This document shows, in pieces, positions 12,957 to 25,009 of a DNA stretch of 64,000 nucleotides. How positions within the stretch are numbered: position 1 is the first letter of the stretch; each line of letters begins with the position of its first letter. The position numbers and the translations under genes are program-made. The notes beneath the pieces are model-generated. The model searched no databases and was not told the origin of the DNA. It saw only the letters and a list, made by a program, of their open reading frames with translations. The stretch spans positions 17,682,250-17,746,249 of the forward strand of contig NC_092358.1 of NCBI RefSeq assembly GCF_030848805.1, in the 5' to 3' direction. Source of the DNA: Temnothorax longispinosus (lineage: Eukaryota > Arthropoda > Insecta > Hymenoptera > Formicidae).

Positions 12957-13758
12957 GGTAATTATTTACAAAAAGACCCCACCTGCCAATGACCTTGACC
13001 TTGACATATGTTGTCAAGGTCACCCTCTTGAGTGACCTTCAGAAGTTTTTAGCCGGCGGTCGTTATTCGTTAAAAAGTTATTAACAAAAAAAGTTTGGAA
13101 AATACGTAGGTTAGATGACGCGCTTTAAAAGTATTTAACTGTATTTAACTAACCTACGTTAGTGACGCTCTTTAAACAGTTAAATACTGTTAAAGCGCGT
13201 CATCTAACCTACGTATTTTCCAAACTTTTTGTTAATAACTTTTTAACGAATAACGAGCGACGGCTAAAACCTTCTGAAGGTCATCGGGGTCATGACCTTG
13301 ACAACATATATCAAGATCATTGAAATCGGTGAAGTTGCCAAACTTTTTTTGTTAATAATTTTTTAACGAATAACGACCGCCGGGTAAAAAATTCTGAAGG
13401 TCACTCGGAGTCACGACCTTGACAACATATATCAAGGTCATTGAAATCGGTGAGGTCGCCAAACTTTTTTTGTTAATAACTTTTTAACGAATAACGACCA
13501 CCGGCTAAAAACCTATGAAGGTCACTCAGGATGGTGACCTTGACAACATATGTCAAGGTCAAGGTCATTGGCAGATGAGGTATTAATATGCATAATTACC
13601 ACAATGCTATATTTTCCAAATTTTTTTTGTTAATAACTTTTTAACGAATAACGACCGCCGACTAAAAACTTTTGAAGGTCACTCAGGAAGGTGACCTTCA
13701 CAACATATGTCAAGATCAAGGTCATTGGCGAGTGGGGTCTTTTTGTAAATAATTACCC
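12957..13758. mobile_element. Foldback element with internal tandem repeats and many TCAAGGTCA motifs
   Basis: Termini GGTAATTATTTACAAAAAGA and its complement enclose a palindrome centred near 13145. About four direct repeats of roughly 125 bp follow, each with AATAACGACCGCCGGCTAAA and a CAAGGTCA dyad. At least eight perfect TCAAGGTCA or TGACCTTGA nonamers are present, for example at 12990, 12996, 13014 and 13553. Imperfect inverted copies outside it (12891-12956 versus about 13870-13930, CAGCACGCAAAATCTCG type) suggest that it sits inside an older foldback. Confidence 0.8.
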
Positions 13759-16194
13759 AATCTTTAGAACCTCGATATTTCGGTGAGATTTAGAACAAAC
13801 TTTCTTCTATAAAATTTAGATAAAAAGACTTGTTCAAAGCCTCATCAAAATATCGAGAAGGCTGATTTGATGAAGGTAGCAGCGTCGAGATTTTGCGTGC
13901 TGCGAGAGTTCAAAGCCCGATTGTTTGAAGAAATGTGTGAAGTCAAAAAGTGAACATTTTTAATGGTTATAATTATTTTTATATTACAATTGATCAAATC
14001 AATAAAATAGGTATACCTTTCATGCTGTCCATGTTTATCTTAATTATGAAATAAATGTATTTATCTTATGAACTAAATTTATGACACGACCATATATTTA
14101 TTATTTTAACGAATATTATTTTCTACGTGAATAACATTATAGAACCAAGTTCTATGATATTTTCCGACAACCTTGTGAACTTTAAGAAAAATCATGCCTC
14201 ATTATACCATTTATTGATTGCCTTCCTTTTTAACTCTTTTACATGTCACTTGACACACGGAATTGTTTCGACCATGAAGAGTTAATGTTTTCTGCCCGAC
14301 GCACCGTGTGCAAGGCGGTAATGCATAAGAAGGAAAGCCAGCAGTAGCGTAACGAATCGGATCGAGTAGCAAAACTAATACACAATTGACTTTTCTCAAT
14401 ACTGAAATATGCGTGTCCTTCCGCTGCGAGAATTCCTTTTATTCGAAGAAACATTCCTCTCACAAGGAAAGTTTAGCAACCCGAAAATCATATAACTTTT
14501 TGTAGAAATAAAATACATATGAACAATTTTTTTGTTTTGGTTTTAAAAGTAAAACATCCATTTAAAGACATTCTGACTTTCTGTATTTTTGTAATATTTC
14601 TAGAAACTACTAGATATTGAATACAAAAATGATTTTTCGTGGCCCACAATAACATAAGAGATTTTCAAAGAACTTTTTAATGTTTCTTTTACCGTTCCAT
14701 TAATCTGAGAATTTTTATATTGTCCGATAATATAAAGTATCTTATAAGTTTTTTACAACTGTGTGTTATGTGTGTATAAATCAGAAATTATTATTTTTAA
14801 AAATATGAAATTAATGTCCAAAAACATATTAAAGTGTTAAAAAAATATTTAAACAGGTAAATCGTTACATTAGAAGACCCACGATTAATTTTACGTTTAA
14901 AAAAATTGCAATCTTTAATTCATAAGCGGTTGTAAAGAACTTATAAAACATCTAAAAAAAAACGTATAAGCTTATTAGATTTATCTCTGATTATAATTAT
15001 TATTGAACAATAGAAATTTCTTAATCAAAAAGGAAAAAATAAGTTATTAACAAAATTTAAAAAATTTTTTTAATTTCTTATTATGTTGTAGGTATGTAGG
15101 TCAAGAAAATCATTTTGTATTTAATTTTTTTTCAATATCTCTTAGTTTCTGAGATATTAAAAAACCAATATATGAAAAGCCGGATTTTCTTTGAAGGAAT
15201 ACTTTCTTTGTTCGAACTGTTTATCAACCAACAGAAAATTGTTATATGATTATGTTCGCATATATTTTATTTCTACAAAATTTCACGATTGTAGAAATTT
15301 TCGAGTTACCGAATCTTCCTTGTCAGTTTCGAAGAAAAAAAAGAGCACTTATCACCGTTACTTTATTTCCAATATACCAACGAGTTTTCCTTAGCCGTGG
15401 GCCTAATTATATTTATTTTTTCTTTAACCAATATTTCACGCCCCAAATTCACCTATCCGTTTTCAGACTAAAGGATGGAAGTTATGTCGCTGATCGCAAC
15501 AACTAGCGATATTAAATTTTATTCGTACGATCTTGTCGTATTTCAAATCGTCGATAGATTAAACAAACTTAGACTGATTAACGGGTCTCTCCGCGGAGAT
15601 ACGAGAATTTTCATGAGTGTCGCGGGAGAAACGCGCGACGTTAACAACGTGGTGTCAATTAATAAGGAACTTAAGTTAACGAACGTATTCGCGATAATTT
15701 CTAGCGTTATCGGGCCTGCAACACGCTGTCGGTCCGTATTAAATATTTGCAGGAATTACCGTAACTGTTTCTAATTACGGTTTGAAAATGATTACTACAA
15801 TTTAAATGTCGTTGTCGAGTCATTTCGTTTATGTATTCTAACTAGATGTTAATCTCTTAAAAGATTCGCTTCCATGTTAATTCTTACTGGCTAGAATGAC
15901 ACAAGCGAATTTTTATCTCTTTTTTGCTTGTAAAATACCTTCTTTTACGAAAATAGGAAATTATAGTAGTTAGATAAAAAATATATTATTTTATTTACTT
16001 AATAATTTTACATGGTGACTTAAAAATTTCAAAAGATGACTCGCTTTAAATTTCTTCTGCAATTAATATTTGATATATATTTCAAATTATTCTAAAGCTT
16101 CGAAAAGAAGTAATTTTCGGAAATAAGTATATTTTTTCTCACTTTATTTATTTGAAAATAATGCTCTTGTTTGTGTAGAAAAATAATAATCTTT

Positions 16195-16690
16195 TATCAA
16201 TTTTCTGATAACATAAAATTATTTTGTATGTTTTGCGTGCGTGAAATCATGTTCATTAAATGTATTTTAATCGAGTGAGGATTAATGCACGATCAGTTAC
16301 TGCCATTCATCGTTTCATCAATGATGATGATAATCATCATTCATAAGCATTCCAGGATACTTGGCCACATTTATTATCTCGTTGTTAGGCAAGTATCACT
16401 TAGCATTCGTACCTTTCTAATCAATAATATTATTCTACGTTATTACATTATGTATGCGTTTATTTACGTTGTAGTACAGTTTATTATACGCTTAACATAT
16501 TCTCTAATAAATGTCAACAAATTATTTTTGTCGTATAATCGTATAATCAGCACCAAATGCGGCTGATTAATCTTACAATCCTTTCCTCTTAACATGTTAC
16601 GTCGAGATTCTATGCATGAACAGGAATAACATTGTAAGAATTATAGACAAATACTTTGAATAATGATTTTAGAAAAATTTATAGACAAAT
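16195..16690. repeat. Dispersed duplicate, copy 1 (empty MITE site)
   Basis: It is closely similar in the same orientation to 49575-50385, including CGATCAGTTACTGCCATTCA and GTTAGGCAAGTATCACTTAG. This copy lacks the 311-bp MITE found in the second copy. Confidence 0.9.
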
Positions 16691-16824
16691 GAATTGCTCG
16701 ATCATTATTGCAAATAAAAGATTTTAAATAACAAAGAATAATGATTTAAACACGCCAAAAATGTTATGTAATATAATTATAAAAGATATAAATTAATAAT
16801 ACGTTAAAAGAACATGTCTACAAT

Positions 16825-16873
16825 AGGAGTATTCAAATAAGTTAAAGTTTAACGGTTTGACAGGTTATGTCGG
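16825..16873. mobile_element. Solo terminal arm of the 11.5-kb MITE family
   Basis: It matches the left arm of the element at 11541 (AGGAGTATTCAAATAAGTTA, then AACGGTTTGACAGGTTATGT) and breaks off at GTCGGA. The other arm is absent. Confidence 0.8.
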
Positions 16874-17170
16874 AATATATACCAATATATACGTTGTTAT
16901 ACAATTATTTTTAACATAATTGATTATTTTTACAATACAATAATGTCATATAGTAATATTTACGTAATAAAGTAAAGTAATGTGCTTAAAATATAACTAT
17001 AAAATTACTAAAGCCCCTACAAACGCGCATCGTAAAGAGATATTATTGTATTATTGATATATACATACTTTATAATAAACGTGAGTATTTATTTTCAATT
17101 CAATTAATTATTACTATAATTTTAAAAAAATTTACAAAATATTTTTAACATTCAATCAATGTAAATTTTA

Positions 17171-17896
17171 TTAACCCATTTACTGCTTTTTTAGATAAAA
17201 ATACTCGCGCGACGATATCGCCCGTCAGACGCTTTGGAGTTAACTTGGGCCGCAAGTTTGTCAAGCAAATCTTCAAATTTACTACAAATATGACTAAAAA
17301 TCAAGATTGTTTAATCAACAGCAGCTAATGTTTTATTTTACATTAATATTTGAGGTAAGAGGAGAAGTATAATAGGAAAAAATGCATAAAAAAAAAATAC
17401 TATAATATTTATTTGAATTGCTATATTTATTTATTTGAATTGCTTTTCTGTGTGATAAATTTGAAAGCATGGAACAACACAAAGGGCAACATTACAATGC
17501 TTATACAACTTGACTCCTGAGAGTCTGACTAGTTTCCTTACACAGAAAAAAAAAGAAGTGTCAAATCAACACTGATATATGTACTTGATATACGCAAGAA
17601 TATATAATCTTGAAATGAGATTATATTGCGTTAAACGAAGAAAACTTGTTTGAATGAAGTCGTTTATATAATAGTTAAACAAAGTTTTATATAGTTCAAT
17701 TAAGAAAAAAAAATTAAAATAAAAAGTTGAAATCCTTGTAAGAAGATTATATATTCTTGCGTATATACAACTATATACTTATCAGTGTTGATTTACTTCT
17801 TTTTTTTCTGTGTAACAAACGAGTTAACTCGTCCAAAGCGTCTGACGGGCGATATTGTCGCGCGAGTATTCTCGTTCAAAGCAGTAAAAGGATTAA
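17171..17896. mobile_element. Foldback element with a second foldback nested inside
   Basis: Outer arms (17171-17243 and 17818-17896) share ATACTCGCGCGACGATATCG and GTCAGACGCTTTGGA in reverse complement. Inner arms at about 17534-17620 and 17728-17815 share ACACAGAAAAAAAAAGAAGT and TATATTCTTGCGTATAT. The inner element seems to have inserted into the outer one. Confidence 0.8.
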
Positions 17897-18290
17897 GAAA
17901 TGCGATTTCGGAATTTTTATTATATATGGATTACTTTTGTTATATATGGATGAAATCGGCATAAAATTCTCTATAATTTCGGTCCTTATAAAAATTTCGG
18001 AATTTTCAAAAATAACATTCAAAAGTGGAGGTATATTAAGAAATATGACAGTTTTTTGTCTAAAACATTTTTTTATATACCTCACGGTTTCAGACATAGT
18101 CATCACTCATAATCAAATATATGGAATTTCTTCGATGGGTTGTTTCGTGCTAAACATGCTTCGAAGCCGATAAAAAAAATACGTATCTGTTATTTTTTGC
18201 CACTCTAAAACATATCCAAAGTCCATCAAAATTGGTGAGAGACAGTTCCAAATGTTCCCTTGTCAGATTCGCACGGTGCGAGAAAGAATT

Positions 18291-19074
18291 GATGACGAGA
18301 ATGCAAGCTGCGCACACGATGGCGAAGAAAATGCACAACCAGCACAACTATCACACTGCTGGATATCCCGGTGCTGGAGGTTTGTATAAAGCCGGTTCTA
18401 CAATTAGTCGTATGTCAAAGTCGGATGTCAGAACGCATAAATCGTGCATGGAGTATGCGACGGGATTTGGTTTGCGTTGGGGACAACAAGGCAAAGTTGC
18501 ACATGCTAAATCCAAAGGATGATTTCAAGCTAGTGAAATCTTATTCCACCGAGCATACGAAAGGGATAACGGAGGTGCATCTGACGCACGGATGCCTGAT
18601 AACGAGTTCCACGAACTACACCGTTAGAATTTCGAGTCTTACGGATCCGCCAAAGCCCATCGCTACTTTACGTTCAGAGTTCGGAAGGATCCGCAGCGTG
18701 AGTATCACACGCGTAAGATTTGCCGAAAATATCGTAACATTGAGTTTAAAGAAAAAATTCATGAAATGTCTACGTATAAAATGAGAAATGCAGCTCGACA
18801 GGTCCAAGATACAAATCAAACATTGAAAATTGAATTTTTACTTACATTTACATTTTGAAATCAAGTTTTATCATTATCTTCCGAATATTGGTGAAGTACC
18901 GTCCTCCTTAATTCTAACAAGTCTTATTTTGCGACATCTTGCACTATGTAAAATATTACATGTAATTATTCGTGTCTCTTTTATGTTACTGATGGATTAT
19001 CTGAATGAAATACTCTTATTGCAATATCCGGCGATAGTAATATCGTGGTTTGGCATCCGAAATCGACGCGTTGA
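18291..19074 (+). pseudogene. FBXW9: FBXW9-like pseudogene A: exon 1 remnant joined to the C-terminal WD40 exons
   Basis: FBXW9 is an F-box/WD40 substrate receptor of SCF ubiquitin ligases. 18291-18379 resembles exon 1 of copy B (26448-26528) but has lost its ATG and carries small indels. At about 18430-18697 the frame reads LVCVGDNKAKLHMLN, then ITEVHLTHGCLITSSTNYTV and TDPPKP. This matches the penultimate WD repeats of human FBXW9 as I remember it (AGDNQGLLHVF, TSTDKTIRV, TDPPR). A frameshift lies near 18464, where CMEYATG and LVCVGDN are in different frames. The donor at 18698 (gtgagt) survives. The last exon is visible at about 18994-19074 (NTLIAISGDSNIVVWHPKST), but it lacks an upstream AG and has TGA at 19006-19008. 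F-box and WD1-WD4 exons are missing. Expression as a functional protein is unlikely. Confidence 0.75.
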
Positions 19075-19634
19075 ACAAAATATCAATGAACAGAGAATTT
19101 CTATATGCGTGTTCTGTAGCTATTGTATAAGTATATTGCTTTGATATGTAATTTTGTACATTCTTAGTTTTTATTAAGATATTCTAACGCGTCTTACAAG
19201 CTTAGCTTATAATTATTGCCTATTCATGAAGGGATCTTATGTTGAAAGGAGAATAAGAAAAAATATATTTTTTTATACTATAGTTTAGTGCCATAAGTAT
19301 TTAAATATATTTTATACATAGCATTATCGTATATCGTACATCATATTGTTGCATCCGCGCTGAAATGCCCGGTAAATGGGAGCCTGAAAGAAGTCGCGAG
19401 TCATTTTCCTTGACGACCGGTTGTTTTTGTAAACGTTTATACTAATAAGGAGATTCTGTGCTGCGGCCTTTGAGCTGATAACACACGTAACGCGAGACGC
19501 AAGCCGAGCTGTATTTCTTTATTCTTCGAAATCACTCTTCTCCGAACCTAAGTCCGCTTCTTTCGCGAGACCGGAAGTGAGCGAGTGCTTGTGAGAGTGA
19601 GGAGCGTCACGGGCGCTCACCGAACATATTCTAA

Positions 19635-19789
19635 AGGCTGCGTTCAAAAACTTTACTCGGGTGCACAGCGCGTCGTTCTATCTTTGTTACTTACTAAAAA
19701 TTGAACAAGGACAGAATTTGCGCCGTTGTCCATTTACCGACGTTGAACAATGCTGTTGTGCGCCCGAGTGAAGTTTTCGAACGCAGCCT
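19635..19789. mobile_element. MITE with AGGCTGCGTTC ends
   Basis: It starts AGGCTGCGTTCAAAAACTTT and ends with the inverted form. Relatives or partial ends occur at about 20277 (CTGCGTTCGGAAACTTCACT), 23248 and 24755-25000, so the family is abundant here. Confidence 0.8.
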
Positions 19790-20364
19790 AAGCGGGCGCT
19801 TTCCACGCGGTGAGCGCAACAATGTCATTTATCGTTTCTCGTTTTGCAAATTTTTTTGATAAGGTGTTTTATATTATAATATCATGCATTTCCTGGCCAT
19901 GTAAAATTGTTCGCGTGCAGACTCGAGAAGCGGCGACGTTTAGACTCTTCGAGTATATACCAGACGTTTGTTTATAACATTAATATCCAAAGTCATTTAT
20001 TCGAGTAACATATAACGTTTCTTATCTCCTTTTAATCCCCGAAAAAACATCTCTCCCGAATCATCGCCGGTCCCGTGATCGTGGGATGGAATTCTAAGTC
20101 TCCAGGATGTCGCGTGACGTTTCACATTACGTTCCCATTGTCGGAATTCTTTATGTCGCAATTCGATGGACACCGTTAATTAAACTTATTAAATAAACAA
20201 GCAAATTTAATTACATGAAAAAGTCGATATAGATTGAGCAAGGCACGCACACTTTTTTCGCGACACCCTGTATATAGGGCTGCGTTCGGAAACTTCACTC
20301 GGGTACACACCAGCATATTGTTCTGTCCTTATTTAATTTTAGGTGGCGTCGCCACGCTCATGTG

Positions 20365-20520
20365 AATGTACAGAAATCCTCTAGTAAGGGATAGGGCACC
20401 GAGGCTGCAGGATGCGGATTGGTCGTCTGCCACTAATGGGATATTTCCGCTTTGAGTATATTTTAGTAAAGATAGTGTATAGTATATGTCAATTTATGAC
20501 ATATGACTACAGTATAACTG
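20365..20520. repeat. Left part of an interrupted 270-bp repeat, copy 1
   Basis: It matches 25010-25160 (CCGAGGCTGCAGGATGCGGA, ATATTTCCGCTTTGAGTATA). The match resumes at about 23030-23155 on the far side of the CENP-B-type transposon, so that transposon landed inside this repeat. Copy 2 is the uninterrupted form. Confidence 0.85.
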
Positions 20521-20522
20521 TA

Positions 20523-23011
20523 GGGGAAAGGGTGGTAGCCCCGGCCGGTGGGTAGCCTCGGCCATTGCAAAAAATTAAACTTTCCGTGTGTTTACTATCA
20601 GTGTTTTGTTCTTTCTGCACTCATTTGTGTCCCACTAGACACGTGCGGTTAGTTGAGCCAGATTGGTTGTTGTGTTTGGATGTATAACAGTGAATATTTG
20701 GTTCGTCGAAATATAATCACGCGATGATTAATATTGAAAAAAGTGTATTATTGAAAAGACGTAAGTAATTATGTATTTTATTTACATATTGCAAAACTAT
20801 TGTATGTTATGTCTTTCCTTTTGCTTGAACATATCTTAACCTAGTTTGGTAATGGAACTATGATTTTGAACAAAGTCAAGTCGGGTAGAACCGGCCACCT
20901 GTTCGAAAGCCTATTTCTTTTTAAAGGTCTAGACAAAGAGGTTTACTCATAACTTCTTTCATTTATTTATTGTAGACGGGTGTTAAAATGCCTAAATTCA
21001 AAGGCAGAAGCACAAGCCGAGGAGACTGGAGCGAAGAAAATATGAAAAGAGCAATTCAAGAAGTTCTTGAACGTAAGAGTTCTCAGAGAGTTGCCGCGGA
21101 TAGATATCATGTTCCACGCACTTCACTGCAGGATCGCGTCAAGGCTATAAAACAAGGTCATCAGATTAATCTTAAGCCAAAACTAGGGCGTTTTCAGCAA
21201 ACATTTACCCCTGAATTTGCAAGACAACTGTGTGAGCATGTCATCGATTTGGACAATCGTCTCATGCCTTTAACAAGAAGTGAGTTTTTACGCTTTGCCT
21301 TTGATCTAGCAGAAAAAATCAAAATTCCTCACAGGTTTAATAAGGAAAAGCGGATGGCTGGGAAAGATTTTTTCTGTAACTTCAAGAAGAGAAATCCAGA
21401 TTTGGCACTGAGAACGCTTGAGGCGACAAGCTTGATGCGAGCTGTAGGCTTCAATAAATTCCAGGTTGATCGATTTTATGATCTTTTCCTAAAACTCGAA
21501 GGACAGTTCAGGTTCCAAGCTTCTCAAATATATAATGCTGATGAAACAGGAGTCTCTACTGTCCATAAAAATGACAAGGTATTGTCAGTGAAAGGGAAGA
21601 AACAGGTTGGAGAACTCACATCAGCAGAACGAGGTCGTAATGTCACTGTCATGTTTGCTATGAATGCTGCAGGTCACTTTGTACCACCCATGTTTATTTT
21701 TCCAAGGATAAAAATGGATAAGAATGGTCGTCTAATGATTGGTGCTCCTCCAGAAAGCATTGGTGTTGCTTGTAAAAACAGTTGGATGAATGCTGAGACA
21801 TTCCTTCGATGGCTACAACATTTTCAGCAGCATGTTCATTCTTCTGCAGCTCGTCCAATTCTCCTAATATTGGATGGACATAGTAGCCATAAAGAGCTGA
21901 ATATTATTGAATATGCTCGGAATAATCATATTCACATGCTGAGCACTCCTCCGCACACAACTCATAAGCTTCAGCCGCTTGACCGTGTGTTTTTCAAGCC
22001 TTTCAAGCAGGCTTATGGATCAGCAAGTGCATCATGGATGCGTCAAAATCCTGGTGCTCGACTGACGGAATACGATATTGCTGGACTTGTTAACACAGCG
22101 TTTACCAAAGTTGCTAGACTGGATATAGCCCAAAATGGCTTCCGCTGCACGGGAATTCAGCCCTTTGATCGAGACATTTTCTCAGACCTAGACTTCTTAG
22201 GTTCTGCTTTGACCGATATCCCACTGGCTGAAGATCAGGCTAACCAATCAACAACCCAGGCTTCCAGTCATACAGTCCCTGAAAACGAAACGGAACTATC
22301 GACTAGTGCTTTACCTGAGACCTCAGCTACCCTTCAGATGGAAATTCCAAGCACATCCGCCAATGTTGAAAAAGTTAATGACATGCTCAAGATTTTATCG
22401 CCTCTTCCAGACGCCTCTAAGAAAAGACTGACTGTAAGAAAAAGAAGGACCCAGAAAAGTCAGATTTTGACGTCATCGCCGTATAAAAATGAGCTGGTGG
22501 CGAAGACCAAAGATCCTAAAAAGATGCCAAAGATTACGAAAAATATTAAAAATCTATTGAAAAAGAAAAATCCTACACCTAAACCACGTCCTGAACATCA
22601 GGAAACTGAATGCATCATTTGTGGTGAAACGTTTGATATATGGATGGATTGAGGATTGGATCCAATGCAATAAATGTCAAGACTGAGCTCATAAGGCGTG
22701 TAGATATAAATCCGATTTATACTACAACTGTGTGTTGCAAAAAAACGATTTCGTCATTAAATATTATGGTGGCCGGAGCTACCTAGAGGCCCTCTAGAGC
22801 TACCCACCACTTTTCTACAGAGGCCAAAATTAAGTCTAAGTTTGAATTAGTTTTTTTCTTAACTTTGCTATATTTTTTTGTTTTTTTCGTATTAAATTAC
22901 GTTAATATATATCTTGTTGATTATTTTTGTGTAGTTCGTTTATGTTTATGTTCTTAACTTTAGTCATAATTTAAAAAATAAAAAAATGGCCGGGGCTACC
23001 CCCCTTTCCCC
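20523..23011 (+). mobile_element. Pogo/CENP-B-type DNA transposon, 2.5 kb
   Basis: Terminal inverted repeats GGGGAAAGGGTGGTAGCCCC (left) and GGGGCTACCCCCCTTTCCCC (right end, as written) are flanked by TA on both sides (20521-20522 and 23012-23013), the target duplication usual for the Tc1/mariner/pogo superfamily. Subterminal GGTAGCC-CGGCC boxes are repeated at each end. The single large gene inside is described separately. High arm identity and a near-full-length gene suggest recent activity. Confidence 0.93.
20988..22652 (+). CDS. Pogo-like transposase (HTH_psq plus DDE_1), 554 aa, C-terminal zinc finger disrupted
   Basis: Cut-and-paste transposase of the transposon at 20523-23011. Residues about 13-55 form a pipsqueak-type helix-turn-helix (EVLERKSSQRVAADRYHVPR). 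Next comes a CENP-B-like DNA-binding segment (about 65-145), then the DDE_1 catalytic domain with Asp185 (YNADETG), Asp296 (LILDGHSSH) and Asp332 (HKLQPLDRVFFKPFKQ), a DD35D spacing. The tail is Ser/Lys-rich and ends in ECIICGETF. Beyond the stop at 22650, a shifted frame continues IQCNKCQD, a TGA in place of the expected Trp, then AHKACRYK. The usual C-terminal CxxC...CxxC...HxxC finger has thus been broken by a small indel and a nonsense change. The ATG at 20988 is the natural start. Confidence 0.93.
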   Translation: MPKFKGRSTSRGDWSEENMKRAIQEVLERKSSQRVAADRYHVPRTSLQDRVKAIKQGHQINLKPKLGRFQQTFTPEFARQLCEHVIDLDNRLMPLTRSEFLRFAFDLAEKIKIPHRFNKEKRMAGKDFFCNFKKRNPDLALRTLEATSLMRAVGFNKFQVDRFYDLFLKLEGQFRFQASQIYNADETGVSTVHKNDKVLSVKGKKQVGELTSAERGRNVTVMFAMNAAGHFVPPMFIFPRIKMDKNGRLMIGAPPESIGVACKNSWMNAETFLRWLQHFQQHVHSSAARPILLILDGHSSHKELNIIEYARNNHIHMLSTPPHTTHKLQPLDRVFFKPFKQAYGSASASWMRQNPGARLTEYDIAGLVNTAFTKVARLDIAQNGFRCTGIQPFDRDIFSDLDFLGSALTDIPLAEDQANQSTTQASSHTVPENETELSTSALPETSATLQMEIPSTSANVEKVNDMLKILSPLPDASKKRLTVRKRRTQKSQILTSSPYKNELVAKTKDPKKMPKITKNIKNLLKKKNPTPKPRPEHQETECIICGETFDIWMD

Positions 23012-23013
23012 TA

Positions 23014-24531
23014 CATACTGTGTTATAACTGATAAAGTGAGCAAGAGAAAAAATAAAAGTATAAGCATTGTACTTAATAAATCCAATTTTAAAATTAAAT
23101 GTGATTTTATATATTATCATTTAATACTGAAATGAGAATATATATATAGCGTTACATAAGACAAAGACTTAAGGCATAAAACACTGCCGAGACAGCCATT
23201 CTGCTTAGGCCCGAAACGTTCGGGTTGTACCAGTGTGACAGAGAAGTCGTTCGAAAACTTCACCCGAGTGCACCTCAGGAGGAAAATTTTCCACCCTAAA
23301 ATTTCAGGGTGAATGCGGGTAACTTATTACATTTGGCGGCATTTTTTAAACTGTAGCAATGGAGTTTCTTTTTCTATGGAACTGTTCCGAATGGATTCTA
23401 ATTGAAATTATTTCGTTTTCTCTAAAAAAAAAAAACAATAGAAATCTAGGGAATAATTGAATTTCGATTGGAATCAATTCCAAACATTTCCAGTCGGTTC
23501 TAGTATATCTCTGTGTCCAGTACTTCGTATACAATACACCAGGTATTACGTAATTTTTTCTCTTTGAAGCGAGGCTGGCGAATATCGCGTATTGTGCGTT
23601 AAATACTTGAATTTGTAGCTCCATTATCTATTCCCGGTAAACAATTTTTTACATCAAAACATTTAAATATGTATAATTATATAATATTATGTAAAATATT
23701 ATATAAAATATGTCCATATATGTCCATGTATGTTTTTTTATGTATAATCTCTGTTTATATGTACAAGAAAAATAAAAAGAAAGAGAATTAGAAAAGAATT
23801 AAAAAGATAATTTTTGCATTGTTTATTTATTTGCCTATATATAACCATATATAATCATATATAAATGTAATAATTGTATATAAAATCTGATTATATAAGC
23901 AAATTTTTCACACTTTCTTAGATTTTATTTTTTGTTGTAAAAAAACAATGCAAAAATTATTTTTTTAGTTATTTTCTAATTCTTTTTCCATATTATTTTT
24001 CTTGTACATACGAACAGAGATTATACAAGAGAAAAAACATAGTATGGTATTTAAATGTTTTTATATAAAAAATGTTTTACCAGGTTTGCGTTGCGATTTG
24101 CTGAATTGGTCGAACTGTTAACCTATCTGATTAGTTGGATTTAAGTAAAGTTAATTATAGTTTATTGCCTACCGCTAATTTATTATCAGATTTTATCTAC
24201 GTTTAATAATATCTTGACGCTATTACTATTATGTTTTTCTACTATTTATATTAATTAATAATTCATATGTTATGTAGGTATTATATCTTAACAGTTGCTT
24301 AAACGATCGATATATTTTACACTCCTTTTGTAGTGTAATAACTGATAATTTTAAATAAAAATAAATATATTATTTTATCGTTATTTGGTAATTGCACCAC
24401 TAATTTTACTAAAAGGAAGTAGAAGCTGTAGAAACACTCAACGGTTCATCATTACTACAGCATAAGTAGATATTATACTGTGTGTCATTATTACTATCTA
24501 GATATAAACTATCTAAAGCTATCTTAATTAG
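23014..24531. other. Repeat-rich spacer: right part of the interrupted repeat and an inverted-repeat element
   Basis: 23030-23155 completes the repeat split by the transposon. At 23634-24087 an inverted repeat is present: CCCGGTAAACA at one end, TGTTTTACCAGG at the other, with inner arms about 23726-23835 and 23940-24045 sharing AAATAATTTTTGCATTGTTT-type sequence. No gene is visible. Confidence 0.6.
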
Positions 24532-24670
24532 TCCCAGTCTACAATAGGTATTTTAAACCCTAAGCCCTAAGAAATTGACCAATCACCAGTCAATTATTCT
24601 CCTCAAATTCAACTGTGATTGAACAATTTCTTAAGGCTTAGGGCTTAAAACACCTATTGTAGACCGGGAC
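24532..24670. mobile_element. Palindromic MITE
   Basis: Ends CCAGTCTACAATAGGTATTT and the matching inverted AAACACCTATTGTAGACCGG enclose inner arms with CCCTAAGCCCTAAGAAATTG and its complement. Confidence 0.85.
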
Positions 24671-24754
24671 TTATCGATTCTTGTCCAGTAGTCATGGCGC
24701 AGGATACAAATAATATTTTCTCGGGATTGCCTTTCATCCGCTATGTCTTATTAC

Positions 24755-25000
24755 TTATGCCGTTCGGAAACTACTTACACCCGGGGTGCACCCTGCCCCC
24801 ATCACTATTCACCCAAGTCTTCCTTCAGAGGGTCGATTACAGTTCTTGTAACGAGGTGAAAATTACAAAAGTGAACAGATTTACTAGATTTCGACCAATA
24901 AAATCATAGATACCCTAGTGAATTTCCTCACTTTTGTAACTTTCACCTCGTTTTAAGAACTGTAATAAGCCCCCATGGTAGCGTTTCCGAACGCAGCCTG
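24755..25000. mobile_element. MITE of the GCTGCGTTC family with an inner palindrome
   Basis: Outer ends (GCCGTTCGGAAACTAC / GCGTTTCCGAACGCAGCC) resemble the 19.6-kb element. The inner arms 24837-24968 share ACAGTTCTTGTAACGAGGTG and its complement. Confidence 0.7.
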
Positions 25001-25009
25001 AATGTAGAG

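Larger units (their letters stand above)
13931..17170. other. AT-rich stretch without a recognised gene
   Basis: It contains the duplicated segment at about 16195-16690 (annotated separately). An open frame at 15475-15774 follows a good acceptor-like tract (atccgttttcag) and is slightly less AT-rich, but its 99-residue product matches nothing I know. Confidence 0.45.

Noticed and set aside
15475..15774. 99-residue open frame after an acceptor-like tract
   Set aside because: No recognisable domain, no phased neighbours and no conserved motif; kept only as a note.
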